Assembly (NCBI GenBank): GCA_963761525.1
Contig: CAVXHG010000006.1
Location: 62,001-126,000, forward strand
Length of the DNA stretch: 64,000 nt
Direction of reading: 5' to 3'
DNA from: BOG-931 sp963761525
GTDB lineage: Bacteria; Pseudomonadota; Alphaproteobacteria; Rhizobiales; Xanthobacteraceae
Shown: piece by piece, positions 17,213 to 28,201 of the stretch
Layout of the letters: each line of letters begins with the position of its first letter
Numbering within the stretch: position 1 is the stretch's first letter
Translations under genes and position numbers: made by a program
Notes under the pieces: model-generated
Seen by the model: only the letters and a program-made list of their open reading frames with translations
Databases searched by the model: none
Told to the model about the DNA's origin: nothing

Positions 17213-19039
17213 ATGGCATCTCCCCTTCTGCAACTTAGAGACATTGCACTGACGTTCGGCGGCACGCCGTTGCTTTCGGGCGCGGAACTATCGGTCGGCC
17301 CGGGTGAGCGCGTCTGTGTGGTCGGCCGTAACGGATCCGGTAAATCGACCCTCTTGAAAATCGCTTCCGGATTGATCGAGCCGGACAGCGGCTCGGTTTT
17401 TGTGCAGCCGGGAGCCGTGCTGCGCTATCTGCCCCAGGAGCCTGACTTTTCGGGCTTCACTTCCGCGCTTGCCTATGTCGAAGACGGGCTGCCGGAGAAT
17501 GGCGATCGCCACAGGGCGCTTCATCTGCTGGACGAACTCGGTCTCACCGGGCAGGAAAATCCTGCGCAGCTTTCCGGCGGAGAAACACGGCGCGTCGCGC
17601 TGGCGCGCGTGCTGGCGCCCGATCCTGATATTCTTTTGCTTGACGAACCAACCAACCATATCGATCTGACGACGATCGAGTGGCTGGAGCGCGATCTCAA
17701 TTCGCGGCGCACCGCGCTGGTTTTGATCAGCCACGATCGGCGCTTCCTCTCGACGCTCTCGCGCAGCACTGTCTGGCTCGACCGCGGGCAGACAAGGCGA
17801 ATTGAACGCGGCTTTGCTCATTTCGAGGAATGGCGCGACACGGTATTGGCCGAGGAGGAGCGCGATCAGCATAAGCTTGATCGCAAAATCGTGGCCGAGG
17901 AGCATTGGCTGCGGTACGGCGTCACCGGACGCCGCAAGCGCAACATGCGCCGCGTCGGCGAATTACAGACGCTGCGCGAGCAACGCCGCGACTTTCGCGC
18001 CGCTGCCGGCAAAGCCAGCATCAGTGCCAGCCTGGCGGCGCCATCCGGCGCGCAGGTCATCGAGGCCTCTGGCATCGGCAAAAGCTATGAGGATCGGCCG
18101 ATCGTAAGCGATTTTTCGATCCGCATCCGGCGCGGCGACCGCATTGGCATCGTCGGACCGAACGGCAGCGGCAAAACCACTTTGATCAATATGCTGACCG
18201 GCGCTTTGCCACCGGATACCGGCGAGGTGCGGCTGGGTTCGACGCTTGCGATTGCCACACTCAGTCAGCATCGCGACAGCCTCGACCCCAATGTCACAGT
18301 TGCTGAAGCGCTGACTGGCCAACGGCTCGGCGAAGCTGGCGATACCGTCATGGTCAACGGCAGCCCCCGACATGTAATCAGCTACATGAAAGACTTTCTG
18401 TTCACGAGCGAACAGGCTCGAACGCCACTTCGAAAGCTTTCTGGCGGCGAACGCGGCAGGCTCATGCTGGCGCAGGTTCTTGCCCGGCCATCGAACCTGC
18501 TGGTGCTCGACGAGCCAACCAATGATCTCGATATGGAAACATTGGATGTGCTCGAAGATATGCTCACAGACTACGCGGGAACTGTCCTGCTGATCAGCCA
18601 TGATCGCGATTTTCTCGATCGCCTGGTCAACGGCGTCATTGCGCCGGACGGCGATGGCCGCTGGATCGAATATGCCGGCGGCTATAGCGATATGCTGGCT
18701 CAGCGCGGCTTCGACCTGACGCAGAGAGCCCCGCAGCCGGAGCGAGATAAGGCATCCAAAGACGCTGACAAGGCCGCCGCTCAGGCGCCTGCCGCAAAAC
18801 GCCGATTGCTTTTCAAGGAGAAGCACGCGCTCGAAACGCTGCCGAAGACGATCACTGATCTGCAAGCGAAAGCGGCCAAGCTGCAAAGCCAGCTCAATGA
18901 TCCGCAATTCTATACGCGTGACCGTACTGGCTTCGAGAAGGCGACCGCCACGCTCGGCTCGATCCAGCTCAAGATCGCCGCCGCCGAAGAGCAGTGGCTC
19001 GAACTCGAAATTCTGCGCGAAGAGCTTTCCGCAGGCTGA
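17213..19039 (+). CDS. uup: ABC-F family ATPase, Uup-like
   Basis: A 608-residue soluble protein with two tandem ABC domains and no membrane segment. Domain 1 has Walker A GRNGSGKST (38-46), signature LSGGE (from 120) and Walker B with LLLDEPTNHID. Domain 2 has GPNGSGKTT, LSGGERGRLMLAQVL and LVLDEPTNDLD. A charged linker and a C-terminal coiled coil (about 540-605) match Uup-type ABC-F proteins, which act on ribosomes or on branched DNA structures and not in transport. The gene converges on prfC, also a translation factor, with an 11-base gap. Uup is the closest subgroup by architecture; EttA is less likely because of the C-terminal coil. Confidence 0.9.
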   Translation: MASPLLQLRDIALTFGGTPLLSGAELSVGPGERVCVVGRNGSGKSTLLKIASGLIEPDSGSVFVQPGAVLRYLPQEPDFSGFTSALAYVEDGLPENGDRHRALHLLDELGLTGQENPAQLSGGETRRVALARVLAPDPDILLLDEPTNHIDLTTIEWLERDLNSRRTALVLISHDRRFLSTLSRSTVWLDRGQTRRIERGFAHFEEWRDTVLAEEERDQHKLDRKIVAEEHWLRYGVTGRRKRNMRRVGELQTLREQRRDFRAAAGKASISASLAAPSGAQVIEASGIGKSYEDRPIVSDFSIRIRRGDRIGIVGPNGSGKTTLINMLTGALPPDTGEVRLGSTLAIATLSQHRDSLDPNVTVAEALTGQRLGEAGDTVMVNGSPRHVISYMKDFLFTSEQARTPLRKLSGGERGRLMLAQVLARPSNLLVLDEPTNDLDMETLDVLEDMLTDYAGTVLLISHDRDFLDRLVNGVIAPDGDGRWIEYAGGYSDMLAQRGFDLTQRAPQPERDKASKDADKAAAQAPAAKRRLLFKEKHALETLPKTITDLQAKAAKLQSQLNDPQFYTRDRTGFEKATATLGSIQLKIAAAEEQWLELEILREELSAG

Positions 19040-19049
19040 TCGGCCTGCC

Positions 19050-20679
19050 TCAGGCGACCTTGCCGCTTCGATGAGGATCCTTCACATCGGAAAACCGAAT
19101 AGCCGGATTGTGCTCGCCGGTATATTCGAGATCGAATGCGTTACGCGCCAGGAAGACGAGATCAGCGCTGAAATCCTCAGCGATAGCCGAAGCACGGCCG
19201 TTGACGAACTGATCGATCGACTTGCGGTCGTCCGCGGAAATCCAGCGCGCGAACTGGTATTCGGTCGTGCTCCAATCAATCGGGAGTCCGTATTCTGACG
19301 CCAGCCGCGTCTTGAGCACGTCGAGCTGCAGCGGTCCGACGACGCCGACGATCGCCGGCGAGCCATCGGTCGGCCGGAACACCTGCGCTACGCCCTCCTC
19401 GGCAAGTTCCTGCAGCGCCTGCCTCAGCTTCTTGGCTTTCATCGCATCGGACAGCCGGACACGACGCAGTATTTCCGGAGCGAAGTTCGGCACTCCTTCG
19501 AAGTTAAGATCCTCACCGTCCGTCAGCGTGTCACCGATATGCAGGGTGCCATGATTGGGAATGCCGACGACATCGCCAGCGTAAGCTTCTTCGACCAGCG
19601 CCCGATCCCGAGCAAAGAAAAATTGCGGCGCATGCAGGCTGATGGTTTTACCGGATCGCACCTGCTTGACTTTCATGCCACGCGTCAGCTTGCCCGAGCA
19701 AAGCCGTACGAAAGCGATGCGGTCGCGATGGTTGGGATCCATATTCGCCTGAAATCTTGAAGACGAAAGCGGAAAGGCCAGGGTCGGTCGCTGCCACAAT
19801 GCGTTTGTCGGCAGCTCGCGCGCGCGGTGACGGCGCCAGAGTCGCCAACGCATTGAGCAGATCGCCGACACCGAAGTTTTTCAGTGCGCTACCAAAGAAC
19901 ACCGGCGTGAGGTGACCTTCAGAAAAGGCCTGTGGCTCAAACTGCTTGCAGGCGTGACGAACGAGATCGAATTCTTCATCGATAGCCGCGGCATCCAACC
20001 GGGGATTCAAGGCCGCCAGCTCGGTGACTGTCATTTCGCGCAATTTGCCGGCGGAGCCGGTATCGCCGTCGAGCAGCCGCACGCCGCCCGATCTTATATC
20101 GATCGTACCGACGAAATCGCGTCCACGCCCAACCGGCCAAGTGACCGGAGCGGTATCGAGCGCCAGCGTTTTCTCGATCTCGTCGATAAGCTCGAAAGGA
20201 TCGCGGCTCTCCCGGTCCATCTTGTTGATGAAAGTGATGATCGGGATATCGCGCAGCCGGCAAACCTCAAACAGCTTGCGGGTACGCGGTTCGATCCCCT
20301 TGGCGGCATCGATCACCATCACCGCCGAGTCGACCGCGGTGAGCGTCCGATACGTGTCTTCGGAGAAATCTTCGTGGCCGGGCGTATCGAGCAAATTGAA
20401 AATGCGATCGTTGTATTCGAAGGTCATCACCGAGGTGACAACGGAAATGCCACGCTCGCGTTCGATGGCCATCCAGTCGGAACGGGTCGAACGGCGATCG
20501 CGTTTGGCTTTGACTTGACCGGCAAGCTGAATCGCACCCCCGAACAGCAGAAGCTTCTCGGTCAGGGTGGTCTTACCGGCGTCCGGATGCGAAATAATCG
20601 CGAATGTCCGCCGCCGCTCGACCTCGGTCGCAAAAGCCGGCTGAGCCGGGGATTCCGGCGCGCGAATGGGCATGTTCAT
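19050..20679 (-). pseudogene. prfC: Peptide chain release factor 3, single-base frameshift
   Basis: RF3 is the GTPase that removes RF1/RF2 from the ribosome after termination. From the ATG at 20679 the GTPase domain is intact: ISHPDAGKTTLTEKLL, DTPGHEDFSEDTYRTL and INKMDRE. It reads to FVFKI, then the frame is lost. The second frame resumes with QANMDPNHRDRIAFVRLCSG and runs through domains II and III to the stop at 19050. Removing one base from the run at 19752-19754 (AAG ATT TCA to AAG ATT CAG) joins them into about 540 residues with no other defect. prfC is dispensable in E. coli, but the otherwise perfect sequence argues for an assembly error. Confidence 0.92.
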
Positions 20680-20738
20680 GGCGGGCTGGATGTGGCAGTT
20701 CCGCCCGCCAGTATCAAGACGGAACTGGCCTTTTCCGT

Positions 20739-21911
20739 TCAACCAGGCGCCAACTGGCCCTTCAACCACTCAACGATCGTCGTCGTGATGTGGTCCGCCG
20801 GTTCGCCCGGCGTGCGGCCCATGTGGAGGCCAGTTGTGTAAACCCGCGCCGCTTTCGGGTTGCCGTGCTCCATCAGCAGATAGATGTCGTCGACCGGCGC
20901 CTGATCGTCGAGCTTGCCATTGACGCCAAGGATCGGCGCCGACGGCTTGTCGATCAGCCCCAGGGTCATGAGTGAGAACCGGGGCGCGATCTCCAGAAAC
21001 TCTTCCAGCGTCTTCGTGCCCATGGCACGGCCGCGTGCCTCCAGAAGGCTGTGCGCGCCAAACAGATAGGTGGCACCGCCAGTCGTGAACGCCGGAATGA
21101 GCCACTCTTTCTGGAAGCCGTAGTGCACGCTGCCGCCGTGGAACACCGCACCCTTCAGCCGATCGGGCGCGACGTAAGCAAGCCTCGCCGCCCAATAAGC
21201 GCCGAAGCTGCCACCCCAGACTGCGACCCGTTTGCCGTCGATGTCGGTTCTCTGCGGCAGATAATCCAGCCAGGTCAGGTAAGTGCGCTCTGCTTCCGGA
21301 TGGCTGTAAAGCACCGGATTTTCTCCTGAGCCCGGCATGTCGATGGTCATGGAGGCAAGCCCGGCGTCCATGATCGACTTGGCAATGCGCAGCCGGTCTT
21401 CTTTCCAGCCGTCAACACCGCCCCAGTGCAGCACCACCGGCGGCTTGGTTACACCCGGAGGCCGCTGCAAATAACCGATCAGCTTCGTATCGCCGAACGG
21501 CAGCTCGACGATCTCGAGCGGTGGATCGAAAAATTTCGATGCCTTGCGAAACATGCGCAGCGAGTGGCGGTATGCCTCGAGCTTGCCGGGCGAATTCGGC
21601 GTCGGATAGCGGCCGACCCGGCAGGCGTCGAATCCGTGCATGTAAAGTTCGGCAAGCTCGGCGCCGAGCGCACCCGCTTTGGCGCGAGCATCGGCCTTTT
21701 CTTCGTAGACGTGGCCGATTTTGCTCCACTCCTGTGCCCAGCGATCCTTGTCGAGATCGGTAAGCGCATTCATCACCCGCTCGGCATCCTCACGATGAAT
21801 GTCCTCGAACGGATTGAACCGTCCGACGCGGCGCATGAATTCGGCCTTCACCTCGTCAAGCGAACGTTCGCGGGAGCCGGCAGGCTTGGCCGGAGAAGTC
21901 TGGACATTCAT
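20739..21911 (-). CDS. Alpha/beta hydrolase, FrsA/esterase-like with N-terminal cap
   Basis: A 390-residue hydrolase. The N-terminal 140 residues are helical and hydrophilic, as in the FrsA/PHB-depolymerase-like group. The core then runs VVLHWGGVDGWKED, the nucleophile elbow WGGSFGAYWA (Ser in GGSFG), the acid region GVNGKLDDQAPVDD and a late His in GLHMG or DHITT. No signal peptide. Divergent from the Bug receptor gene at 22016, with about 105 bases between starts, and upstream of prfC on the same strand. Substrate unknown; an ester or amide of an organic acid is likely. Confidence 0.82.
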   Translation of the reverse strand: MNVQTSPAKPAGSRERSLDEVKAEFMRRVGRFNPFEDIHREDAERVMNALTDLDKDRWAQEWSKIGHVYEEKADARAKAGALGAELAELYMHGFDACRVGRYPTPNSPGKLEAYRHSLRMFRKASKFFDPPLEIVELPFGDTKLIGYLQRPPGVTKPPVVLHWGGVDGWKEDRLRIAKSIMDAGLASMTIDMPGSGENPVLYSHPEAERTYLTWLDYLPQRTDIDGKRVAVWGGSFGAYWAARLAYVAPDRLKGAVFHGGSVHYGFQKEWLIPAFTTGGATYLFGAHSLLEARGRAMGTKTLEEFLEIAPRFSLMTLGLIDKPSAPILGVNGKLDDQAPVDDIYLLMEHGNPKAARVYTTGLHMGRTPGEPADHITTTIVEWLKGQLAPG

Positions 21912-22015
21912 TGAGGCACCTCAGGCAAGTCGCGATGGCGGGCAGTCTGCTGTATTGTAGCCATCCACGGCAACGCGTCCATGCGTGCAACGAGCGGCGT
22001 GCCGGGGAGGAAACG

Positions 22016-22994
22016 ATGCAATTTCCACGAAGAGCTTTTTTACGTCTAGCATCGGCTTCGCTGGCAATGCCGTTTGTGACAAGCCGAGGCCGGGCAGAGG
22101 CTTATCCTTCCAGACCAATACGGATGTTCGTCGGCTTTCCAGCCGGTGGCCAGGTCGACATCATCTCGCGCCTCGCCGGACAGGGGCTTGGCGAACGCAT
22201 CGGTCAGACCGTTGTCGTGGAGAACAAGCCGGGAGCCGGCGGCAATCTCGGCGCTCAGGCCCTGATCGGCTCCGCACCGGATGGTTACACTTTGTTTTTT
22301 GCCACCACCGCGAATGCCATCAATACAACGCTGTTTGCCAATCTCCCCTACGACTTTGCTCGCGACGTCACGGCGGTGGCGCCGGTCAACCGCATTGCGC
22401 TGGTGCTGCAGGTCAATCCATCTTTCCCCGCTAAAAATCTCGCCGAATTTATTGCTTACGCCAAAGCAAATCCGGGCAAAGTCAATATTGCTTCGCCCTC
22501 GGCCGGCACGCCACCTTATCTCTGTGTCGACTTACTGAAGATGATGGCGGGAATTGACATTACGCATGTCCCTTACCTCGGCGAGAGCCAGATGCTGACC
22601 GATTTGCTTGGCGGTCAGGTGCTGGCCAGTTTCGGCGGAATTTCCCCGAGCATCGGTCAACTTCAAAGCGGGGAAACTGCGTGCGCTTGGCGTGACCAGC
22701 GCCCAACGCGTAGCCGAACTTCCAGACGTGCCGACCATCGGAGAAACTGTGAACGGCTTCGAGGCCAGCGGCTGGAGCGGGGTCGTCGCACCGAAAAACA
22801 CGCCGCAGGATATTGTCGACAAAATCGCTTCCGCTATTCACAACCTGCAGACCGACGCAAGCTTCACCGGGAAGCTCACCGAATTCGGTGTCACGCTGCT
22901 GACGATGTCTCCGGCAGAATTCGCTAAATTCATTGCCGATGAAACCGATAAGTGGGGCAAAGTCGTCAAGTTCGCCGGTCTGAAACCGGGATGA
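22016..22994 (+). pseudogene. Bug/TctC-type solute receptor, single-base frameshift
   Basis: The ATG at 22016 follows a strong GGGGAGGAAACG site. The leader MQFPRRAFLRLASASLAMPF is a good Tat signal. YPSRPIRMFVGFPAGGQVDI, NKPGAGGNLGAQALIGSAPD and VPYLGESQMLTDLLGGQV identify the Bug family. After SIGQLQSG the frame is lost at a run of four G (22670-22673). With three G the chain continues KLRALGVTSAQRVAELPDVP to the stop at 22994, giving about 325 residues. An assembly error is likely. It is divergent from the esterase gene. Confidence 0.88.
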
Positions 22995-23081
22995 TATTGT
23001 TTCAGTTATTTCGAATGAGGACGGGCTAAAAATTTATCGCTGTGCAACTCGATACATCTCTCACGATATACGGACAAACCG

Positions 23082-23618
23082 ATGGCCCGCGTCTCACTCG
23101 TCGAAGAAAAAGATCACCCTGAACTCGCCGATCTGATCGGCAAAATCCGCGCCGGGCGGCGCGGCAGCCTGATTAATGTCTACAAGCTTCTGCTGCATTC
23201 GCCATCGCTCGCCGCGATCTGGCTCGATTTCGTCAGTGCGGCGCGTTTTAAGACCGAGCTCGACGGGCGGCTGCGCGAGATCGTGATCGTTCGCGTCGCC
23301 CATCTCAATCGCACGACCTACGTCTTCAAGCAGCACGTGCCGCAGCTCTCGGCACCCGAAGGACTGACCGACCGGGAATGCGATTCGCTGGCGGACTGGC
23401 AGAGCGCCGAATCATTCAGCGCCCGCGAGCGCGCCGTCCTTGCCTATACCGACGCCATGACTCGTGACGTTGCAGTATCAGATGAGGTATTCGAGGCGCT
23501 ACGGCCCCATTTCAACGAGCGGCAACTCGTCGAATTGAGCGTGTTGATCGGGCTCTACAATATGCATACGCGGGTTTTCACCGCACTCCGCATCGATCCC
23601 GAACCGCATCACGGTTAA
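23082..23618 (+). CDS. Carboxymuconolactone decarboxylase (CMD) family protein
   Basis: A 178-residue all-helical protein of the CMD/AhpD fold: ELDGRLREIVIVRVAHLNRT, then YVFKQH and a second helix pair with FSARERAVLAYTDAMTRDV. The CxxC pair of AhpD-type peroxidases is absent (TTYVFKQH at that site), so it belongs to the CMD-like and not the peroxidase branch. Such proteins often sit in aromatic or organic acid catabolic operons. It follows the Bug receptor gene by 87 bases in the same direction. Exact reaction unknown. Confidence 0.8.
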   Translation: MARVSLVEEKDHPELADLIGKIRAGRRGSLINVYKLLLHSPSLAAIWLDFVSAARFKTELDGRLREIVIVRVAHLNRTTYVFKQHVPQLSAPEGLTDRECDSLADWQSAESFSARERAVLAYTDAMTRDVAVSDEVFEALRPHFNERQLVELSVLIGLYNMHTRVFTALRIDPEPHHG

Positions 23619-24030
23619 GAGATCTGCCGCGACAAGCATGGCTGCCCCGCTACTTGACGTGGCACCTGTCACACGGCGCAGAAATTGCTTCGGTAGATTC
23701 GCCAGGCCATCGAAGGAGCATAAATTTGCCCAACCGAAGCGAACTTACGCCGATCACACAGACAAAGGCCGCCGTTGTCAGGCCCGAGCATTTGTACCGC
23801 GCCAACGCCAACCGCTCCGAGCGAAACGAGACCGATGGTATCTGGCTCGTCTCCGGCCTCTGCATTATTGGCGTCCTGATCTCGATTGATTTTGCCGCGT
23901 ATTTTCAGGTGCTTGATAGAGCTGCCGATGCTCGTTACCCAAGTCCCCTGAAAAGCACCGGTCTCGTATCCGATTGTCGATTGGTATCGAAAGCGTCGCC
24001 TGTGAGGCGTCGGAGTCTGGATGCTCCCCT
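23619..24030. other. Stretch without a convincing gene between the CMD and histidine kinase genes
   Basis: A 170-codon plus-strand frame (23654-24166) contains one hydrophobic segment (GIWLVSGLCIIGVLISIDFA) and could encode a small membrane protein. However, it runs antisense into the last 136 bases of the kinase gene and shows no known family. Nothing else was seen here. Confidence 0.4.
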
Positions 24031-26181
24031 TTATCCCACGGCCGGTTGCGGCGTGGGTACTGGGGGCACGGATGATGTGTTCTGCGCAGCGCGTAGCGCA
24101 CGTTCGAGCGCAGCAAGGTTGTATGGCTTTTGCAGCACGGCAAACCCTTGCTGCACGGCGTCCTGAGCACTCGAACTGTAGCCCGTTGTGAGCAACACGG
24201 TAATGTCCGGGAATTTCCGCCGGATCGCATCGGCAAGTTCGAGGCCGTTCATGCCACCCGGCATCAAAATGTCGGAGAACACCACATCGACCACGCCTTC
24301 CCGCTCGATAAGATCGAGGCAGGTTTGCGCGCTTGTTGCAGGCTTCACGCGATAGCCAAGCTCCTCCAGATAGGCTTTGCCGACCTCGGCGACTTCGCTG
24401 TTGTCCTCGACGAGGAGAACAGTGCCTGCGGCACGTTTGGGAGTAATGGCCGCGTTCTCTTCACGCGCAACAACCGGCTGTTCCCAGGTTCGCGGCAGAA
24501 GCAGCGTTACCGCCGTGCCGCGCTTGGCCGAGGTAACGATGCTGGCGGCGCCGCCTGATTGTTTGGCAAAGCCATAGACTTGGCTCAGCCCGAGCCCGGT
24601 CCCCTTACCGATGTCCTTGGTGGTGAAGAACGGCTCGAATACCCGCGGCAATACTTCCGGCGGAATTCCCGTGCCGGTGTCGGCGACCCGGATCGCGACA
24701 AACTCTCCGCTCAAGCCCTCCTCGCTCGCCTTGCCACGAAGCACCATCGGCTTCGCGGTGATCGATAATGTTCCGCCAGACGGCATGGCGTCACGCGCGT
24801 TGAAGGCGAGATTGAGCAGCGCCAGTTCGAACTCGGAACGATCGACCTTTACGAAGCAGGACCGCTTCGATACCCCCACACGGATCTCGATGTCGCCGCG
24901 CAACGAGCGGCTGAGCATATCCTTGATTTCGGGGAGGTGCTCGCCAAGGTCGATAACGCTCGGCTGCAGCATCTGCCGCCGGGAGAAGGTAAGAAGCTGC
25001 CGGGTGAGACTCGCGCCACGATCGGTAGCATTCTTGATGGCGTCGAGAAGTCGTATCTGTTTCTCGTCGTTAATGTTGCGACGCAGCCGCTGGACGCTGC
25101 CGCCAACGATCATCAGCAGATTGTTAAAGTCGTGCGCGACCCCCCCGGTCAATTGACCGATAGCCTGAAGCTGCTGCGCCTGGTGTAGCGCGCCTTCGGC
25201 CATTTCACGGCGTTCGGCCTCATCATGCAGTCGTTCGGTGCGGCGAAGGGCGATCCAAAGCACGGCGAACAACAGCAGCGTCGCCGGCAATCCAAAGACC
25301 AGATGCACGGCGATCGCCGACAACCACTCATGATTGATCGCCGCGATATTGATGCCTGCAAGTGCGTAAACCGGATAGCCAGCGAGCTTGCGAAAGCCAA
25401 TGCGCCGAGGGATGCCGTCGATCACCGAATTGACGGAAAACAGGCCGTGACCGATGCCGTGCGCGATGGCACCACGCAAAGTGCTATGGGGGGTAAGCTC
25501 ACGGGCGTGGCTTTCGCCGGCCGGAAAGCGAGCGAGGTATCCACCGTCGGTGCGAACCAGAGCAAAGAAGCTGCCGGGCGCTTTACCGATCAGCGTGTAA
25601 AAATCCTCGAAATATTTCGGCTTTACCGCGACCGCGATAACGCCGTTGAAGGAACCATCGGGCAATTCCAGCCGGCGCGATAAATCGAAGAAATCGTTGC
25701 CGACGCCGGGAAGATTCGGCGCCCGCACCGCGCTCACATAGGTGCCGGCATCCTTTTGGACCTGCGCCTTGAAATAATCGCGGTCGGCAAAGTTGCCGTC
25801 GGTTTTGACCGAAGGAAGCGCACTCGACGCCATTGGCACGCCGTTACGATCGATCAGCACGATGGCCTGCAATTCCGGCATGACGCCCGATATACGATCG
25901 AGACGGGGATGCAGCGCTGACTGCGCGGCGCGGATTTGCTCGTCCGACATGCCGCGAACCACTTCGTCGACTTCGGCGAAGGTGCGATCGATGGTCTGGA
26001 AGACCCTGAGCGCCTGTTCCTGTTGTACGTCGAGTGAACGTTCGATCCGCTCGTCAGCAGCGGCGTGAGTGTCGCGATAGCTCACCCATGAGGCATAAGC
26101 GTAGAGCAACGCTGGCAAGACCAGCGAAGCGACCATCATCAGTTTCAGCAGGCGAACTGCCGATTCCCGTGCGGTGTTCAT
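24031..26181 (-). CDS. Hybrid sensor histidine kinase with periplasmic sensor and receiver domain
   Basis: A 716-residue inner-membrane kinase. A first membrane segment (about 12-33) leads into a Cache-like periplasmic sensor (about 40-285), then a second segment (about 290-312) and a coiled linker. The phosphoacceptor is His350 in GGVAHDFNNLLMIVGG, and the ATPase domain has DTGTGIPPEV and GKGTGLGLSQVYGFAKQSGG. A receiver domain begins near 588 (VLLVEDNSE) with Asp637 in SDILMPGG and the conserved Lys in VLQKPY. HDFNN-type kinases with a C-terminal receiver usually act alone or with a separate regulator; none adjoins. The Cache domain suggests sensing of a small organic ligand. Confidence 0.92.
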   Translation of the reverse strand: MNTARESAVRLLKLMMVASLVLPALLYAYASWVSYRDTHAAADERIERSLDVQQEQALRVFQTIDRTFAEVDEVVRGMSDEQIRAAQSALHPRLDRISGVMPELQAIVLIDRNGVPMASSALPSVKTDGNFADRDYFKAQVQKDAGTYVSAVRAPNLPGVGNDFFDLSRRLELPDGSFNGVIAVAVKPKYFEDFYTLIGKAPGSFFALVRTDGGYLARFPAGESHARELTPHSTLRGAIAHGIGHGLFSVNSVIDGIPRRIGFRKLAGYPVYALAGINIAAINHEWLSAIAVHLVFGLPATLLLFAVLWIALRRTERLHDEAERREMAEGALHQAQQLQAIGQLTGGVAHDFNNLLMIVGGSVQRLRRNINDEKQIRLLDAIKNATDRGASLTRQLLTFSRRQMLQPSVIDLGEHLPEIKDMLSRSLRGDIEIRVGVSKRSCFVKVDRSEFELALLNLAFNARDAMPSGGTLSITAKPMVLRGKASEEGLSGEFVAIRVADTGTGIPPEVLPRVFEPFFTTKDIGKGTGLGLSQVYGFAKQSGGAASIVTSAKRGTAVTLLLPRTWEQPVVAREENAAITPKRAAGTVLLVEDNSEVAEVGKAYLEELGYRVKPATSAQTCLDLIEREGVVDVVFSDILMPGGMNGLELADAIRRKFPDITVLLTTGYSSSAQDAVQQGFAVLQKPYNLAALERALRAAQNTSSVPPVPTPQPAVG

Positions 26182-26336
26182 CGACGTCCGATATTGCGAC
26201 AGCGCAATGACGGGAGCTTTTCACAATAATCCGGCGTGGACGAGGCGCGATTTGCCGCCCTCGATTGCGATTTCGTGACCAACGCGGTGGCCAGGAACCC
26301 TTGACGGTTCCAAATTGGCCGTAATCTGGTCGACGT

Positions 26337-28029
26337 TCAACTCACTGCAGGCGGCGCCAGCGCTTCGATATCGGTCACGACGTCGATAACGACGGGGCGA
26401 TTGGCAGAAAGCGCCTGCGCAAGCGCAGCCGGAAACGCCGACGCCTGCTCGACGCGAATGCCGACCGCACCCATGTCTTCGGCAAGGCGGGCGAAGTTCA
26501 TTTTGCTGAAGGTCCAGAGTTCCCGCGCCTTGTCGGTTTGCTTGCCGCCATAAACACGGTCGAAACCGCGTTTCGACTGGTTGCCGCCGCCGTTGTTGTT
26601 GACCACGGTCACGGCGTTGATGCCCCAGCGTGCTGCGGTCTCGACTTCGGCGATGTGATACCAAAAGCCGGCATCGCCGGTGAACGTCACCACGGGGCGA
26701 TCCGGACAAGCGCACTTGGCACCGAGCCCCGCTGGAAATGCCCAGCCGAGATGGCCGGCGCTGCGAATGTAGCTCTGGCGCGGACTGGTCAGATCGAACA
26801 TGCCGCCCATCCACATACCGGCATGCCCGGTATCGACCATTACGATTGCGTCGTCAGGCACGTGCCTCGACAATTCGTGACAGAGCCGTTCCGGGCGGAT
26901 CGGCACCGCATCGGATTGCAGCGCGTCTTTGTATTTGTCGCCCCATTCGCGGCAGATTTTCTGCACCTCGCCGACCCAGGCTTTGCGTTTGGAAGCAGTC
27001 GCGCGATCTGCGTGCGCCAGCATGCGCGTTAGTGTCACTTTGGCGTCGCCGTTGACGGCGGCAGCGAGCGGATAATTGCGGCCAAGCGCCTCCGGCTCGA
27101 TATCGATCTGAATGGACGGCGTGCCGATTTTAGGCACCGCCCAGAAGTGGGTTGTCATGCCGCCAGTTTCGGAGCCGATGAAGCAAATCAAATCAGCCGC
27201 GTTGACCACGCGGTTGGCGCTCTCGCGCGAATAAGTCCCGCACACGCCGACCGAAAGCGGATGATTGCCGGGAATCGAAGTCCTTGCCGTTGAGCGAAGT
27301 CGCGACCGGAATTTGCAGCGCCTCGGCAAGTGCAACAAGCTCTTGCGCCGCGCCAGATAAACGGACGCCGCCGCCAGCGACAATTACCGGCCGCGATGCG
27401 TCTTGCAGGATTTTCAGCGCCGCACGCACGCTTGCATCGTCCGGCTCGGGGCGAAATGCCGGAACCCGGGCAAACTGCTCTTCGACCAGCGGCTCCATCT
27501 CCGCTTCATCGGCATCGAGCTGGCCCTCATTGCCACGAAGCTGCAAATGCACCGGACCCGGACAGCCGGTGACTGCGCTGCGGAACGCTTGGCGCAGCAT
27601 GTCGGGAATACGCGCCACATCGTCCACCGTGGCGTTGAACTTGGTCACGGGCTCGAACGCAGGTACGTCGTCGACCTCCTGATAGACTTTGCGGAATTTT
27701 GTCTTGGGATCACGTCCGCCGGTTATTGCGATCACCGGCGAGTGTGCCAGCCAGGCATCACGCAAACCGGCGGCAAGGTTGAGCGCGCCGATGACCTGCG
27801 CTCCGCAGATACCAGGTTTGCCGGAAGCACGCGCATAACCATCGGCCATGTACGCGGCCGCCTTTTCGCCATGCACATGCAGCCGCTTGATATCGGTAAG
27901 CCGCTCCATCTCGGCGAAGGCGGAGCGCATCACCGCTGGCACGTGAAAGACATGCGTGACGCCGTAGCCCTTGAACATTTCGGCAATGCACTGCGCGCCG
28001 GTCATTTTTCGGTTGTGGCCAATTTGCAT
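26337..28029 (-). pseudogene. ThDP-dependent acetolactate synthase-like enzyme, single-base frameshift
   Basis: Two frames make one enzyme of about 560 residues. The first (from the ATG at 28029) has the ThDP pyrimidine domain with catalytic Glu55 (HVHGEKAAAYMADGYARASG) and enters the central domain (RPVIVAGGGVRLSGAAQELV). The second continues SIPGNHPLSVGVCGTYSRES and ends with the pyrophosphate domain GDAGFWYHIAEVETAARWGI...NNNGG. Removing one base at 27278-27279 (GAC TTC GAT to GAC TCG ATT) rejoins NGKD to SIPGNHP. The GDA...NNNGG motif is the ThDP/Mg site, so the fold is sound, but the subclass (synthase, decarboxylase or carboligase) cannot be set. Next to a cyclase gene on the same strand. 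Confidence 0.85.
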
Positions 28030-28201
28030 TGGAGTTTTCCTACCTTCTCTTTGTCATGCTCGCTAAGGCGAAGCATCCAGCAGGCATGGAGGCTTTTTGC
28101 CCAAACCGAGCCGCGTTCGAGTACTGGATCTCATCCGCCGGCGCCTGTCATCAAGCCGGCCACTTCGGGCCGAACCCATCGGCGGATGATGACCGCAAAA
28201 A

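Noticed and set aside
19031..19048. GCAGGC-TGATCG-GCCTGC hairpin between the ABC-F and prfC genes
   Set aside because: Short stem, no T run on either side, and overlaps the end of the ABC-F gene; not called as a terminator.
23654..24166. 170-codon plus-strand frame with one hydrophobic segment
   Set aside because: Runs antisense into the histidine kinase 3' end and has no family support; mentioned only as a possibility.
26221..26814. 197-codon minus-strand frame
   Set aside because: Alternative frame of the ThDP enzyme; low-complexity Arg/Ser composition typical of a shadow.
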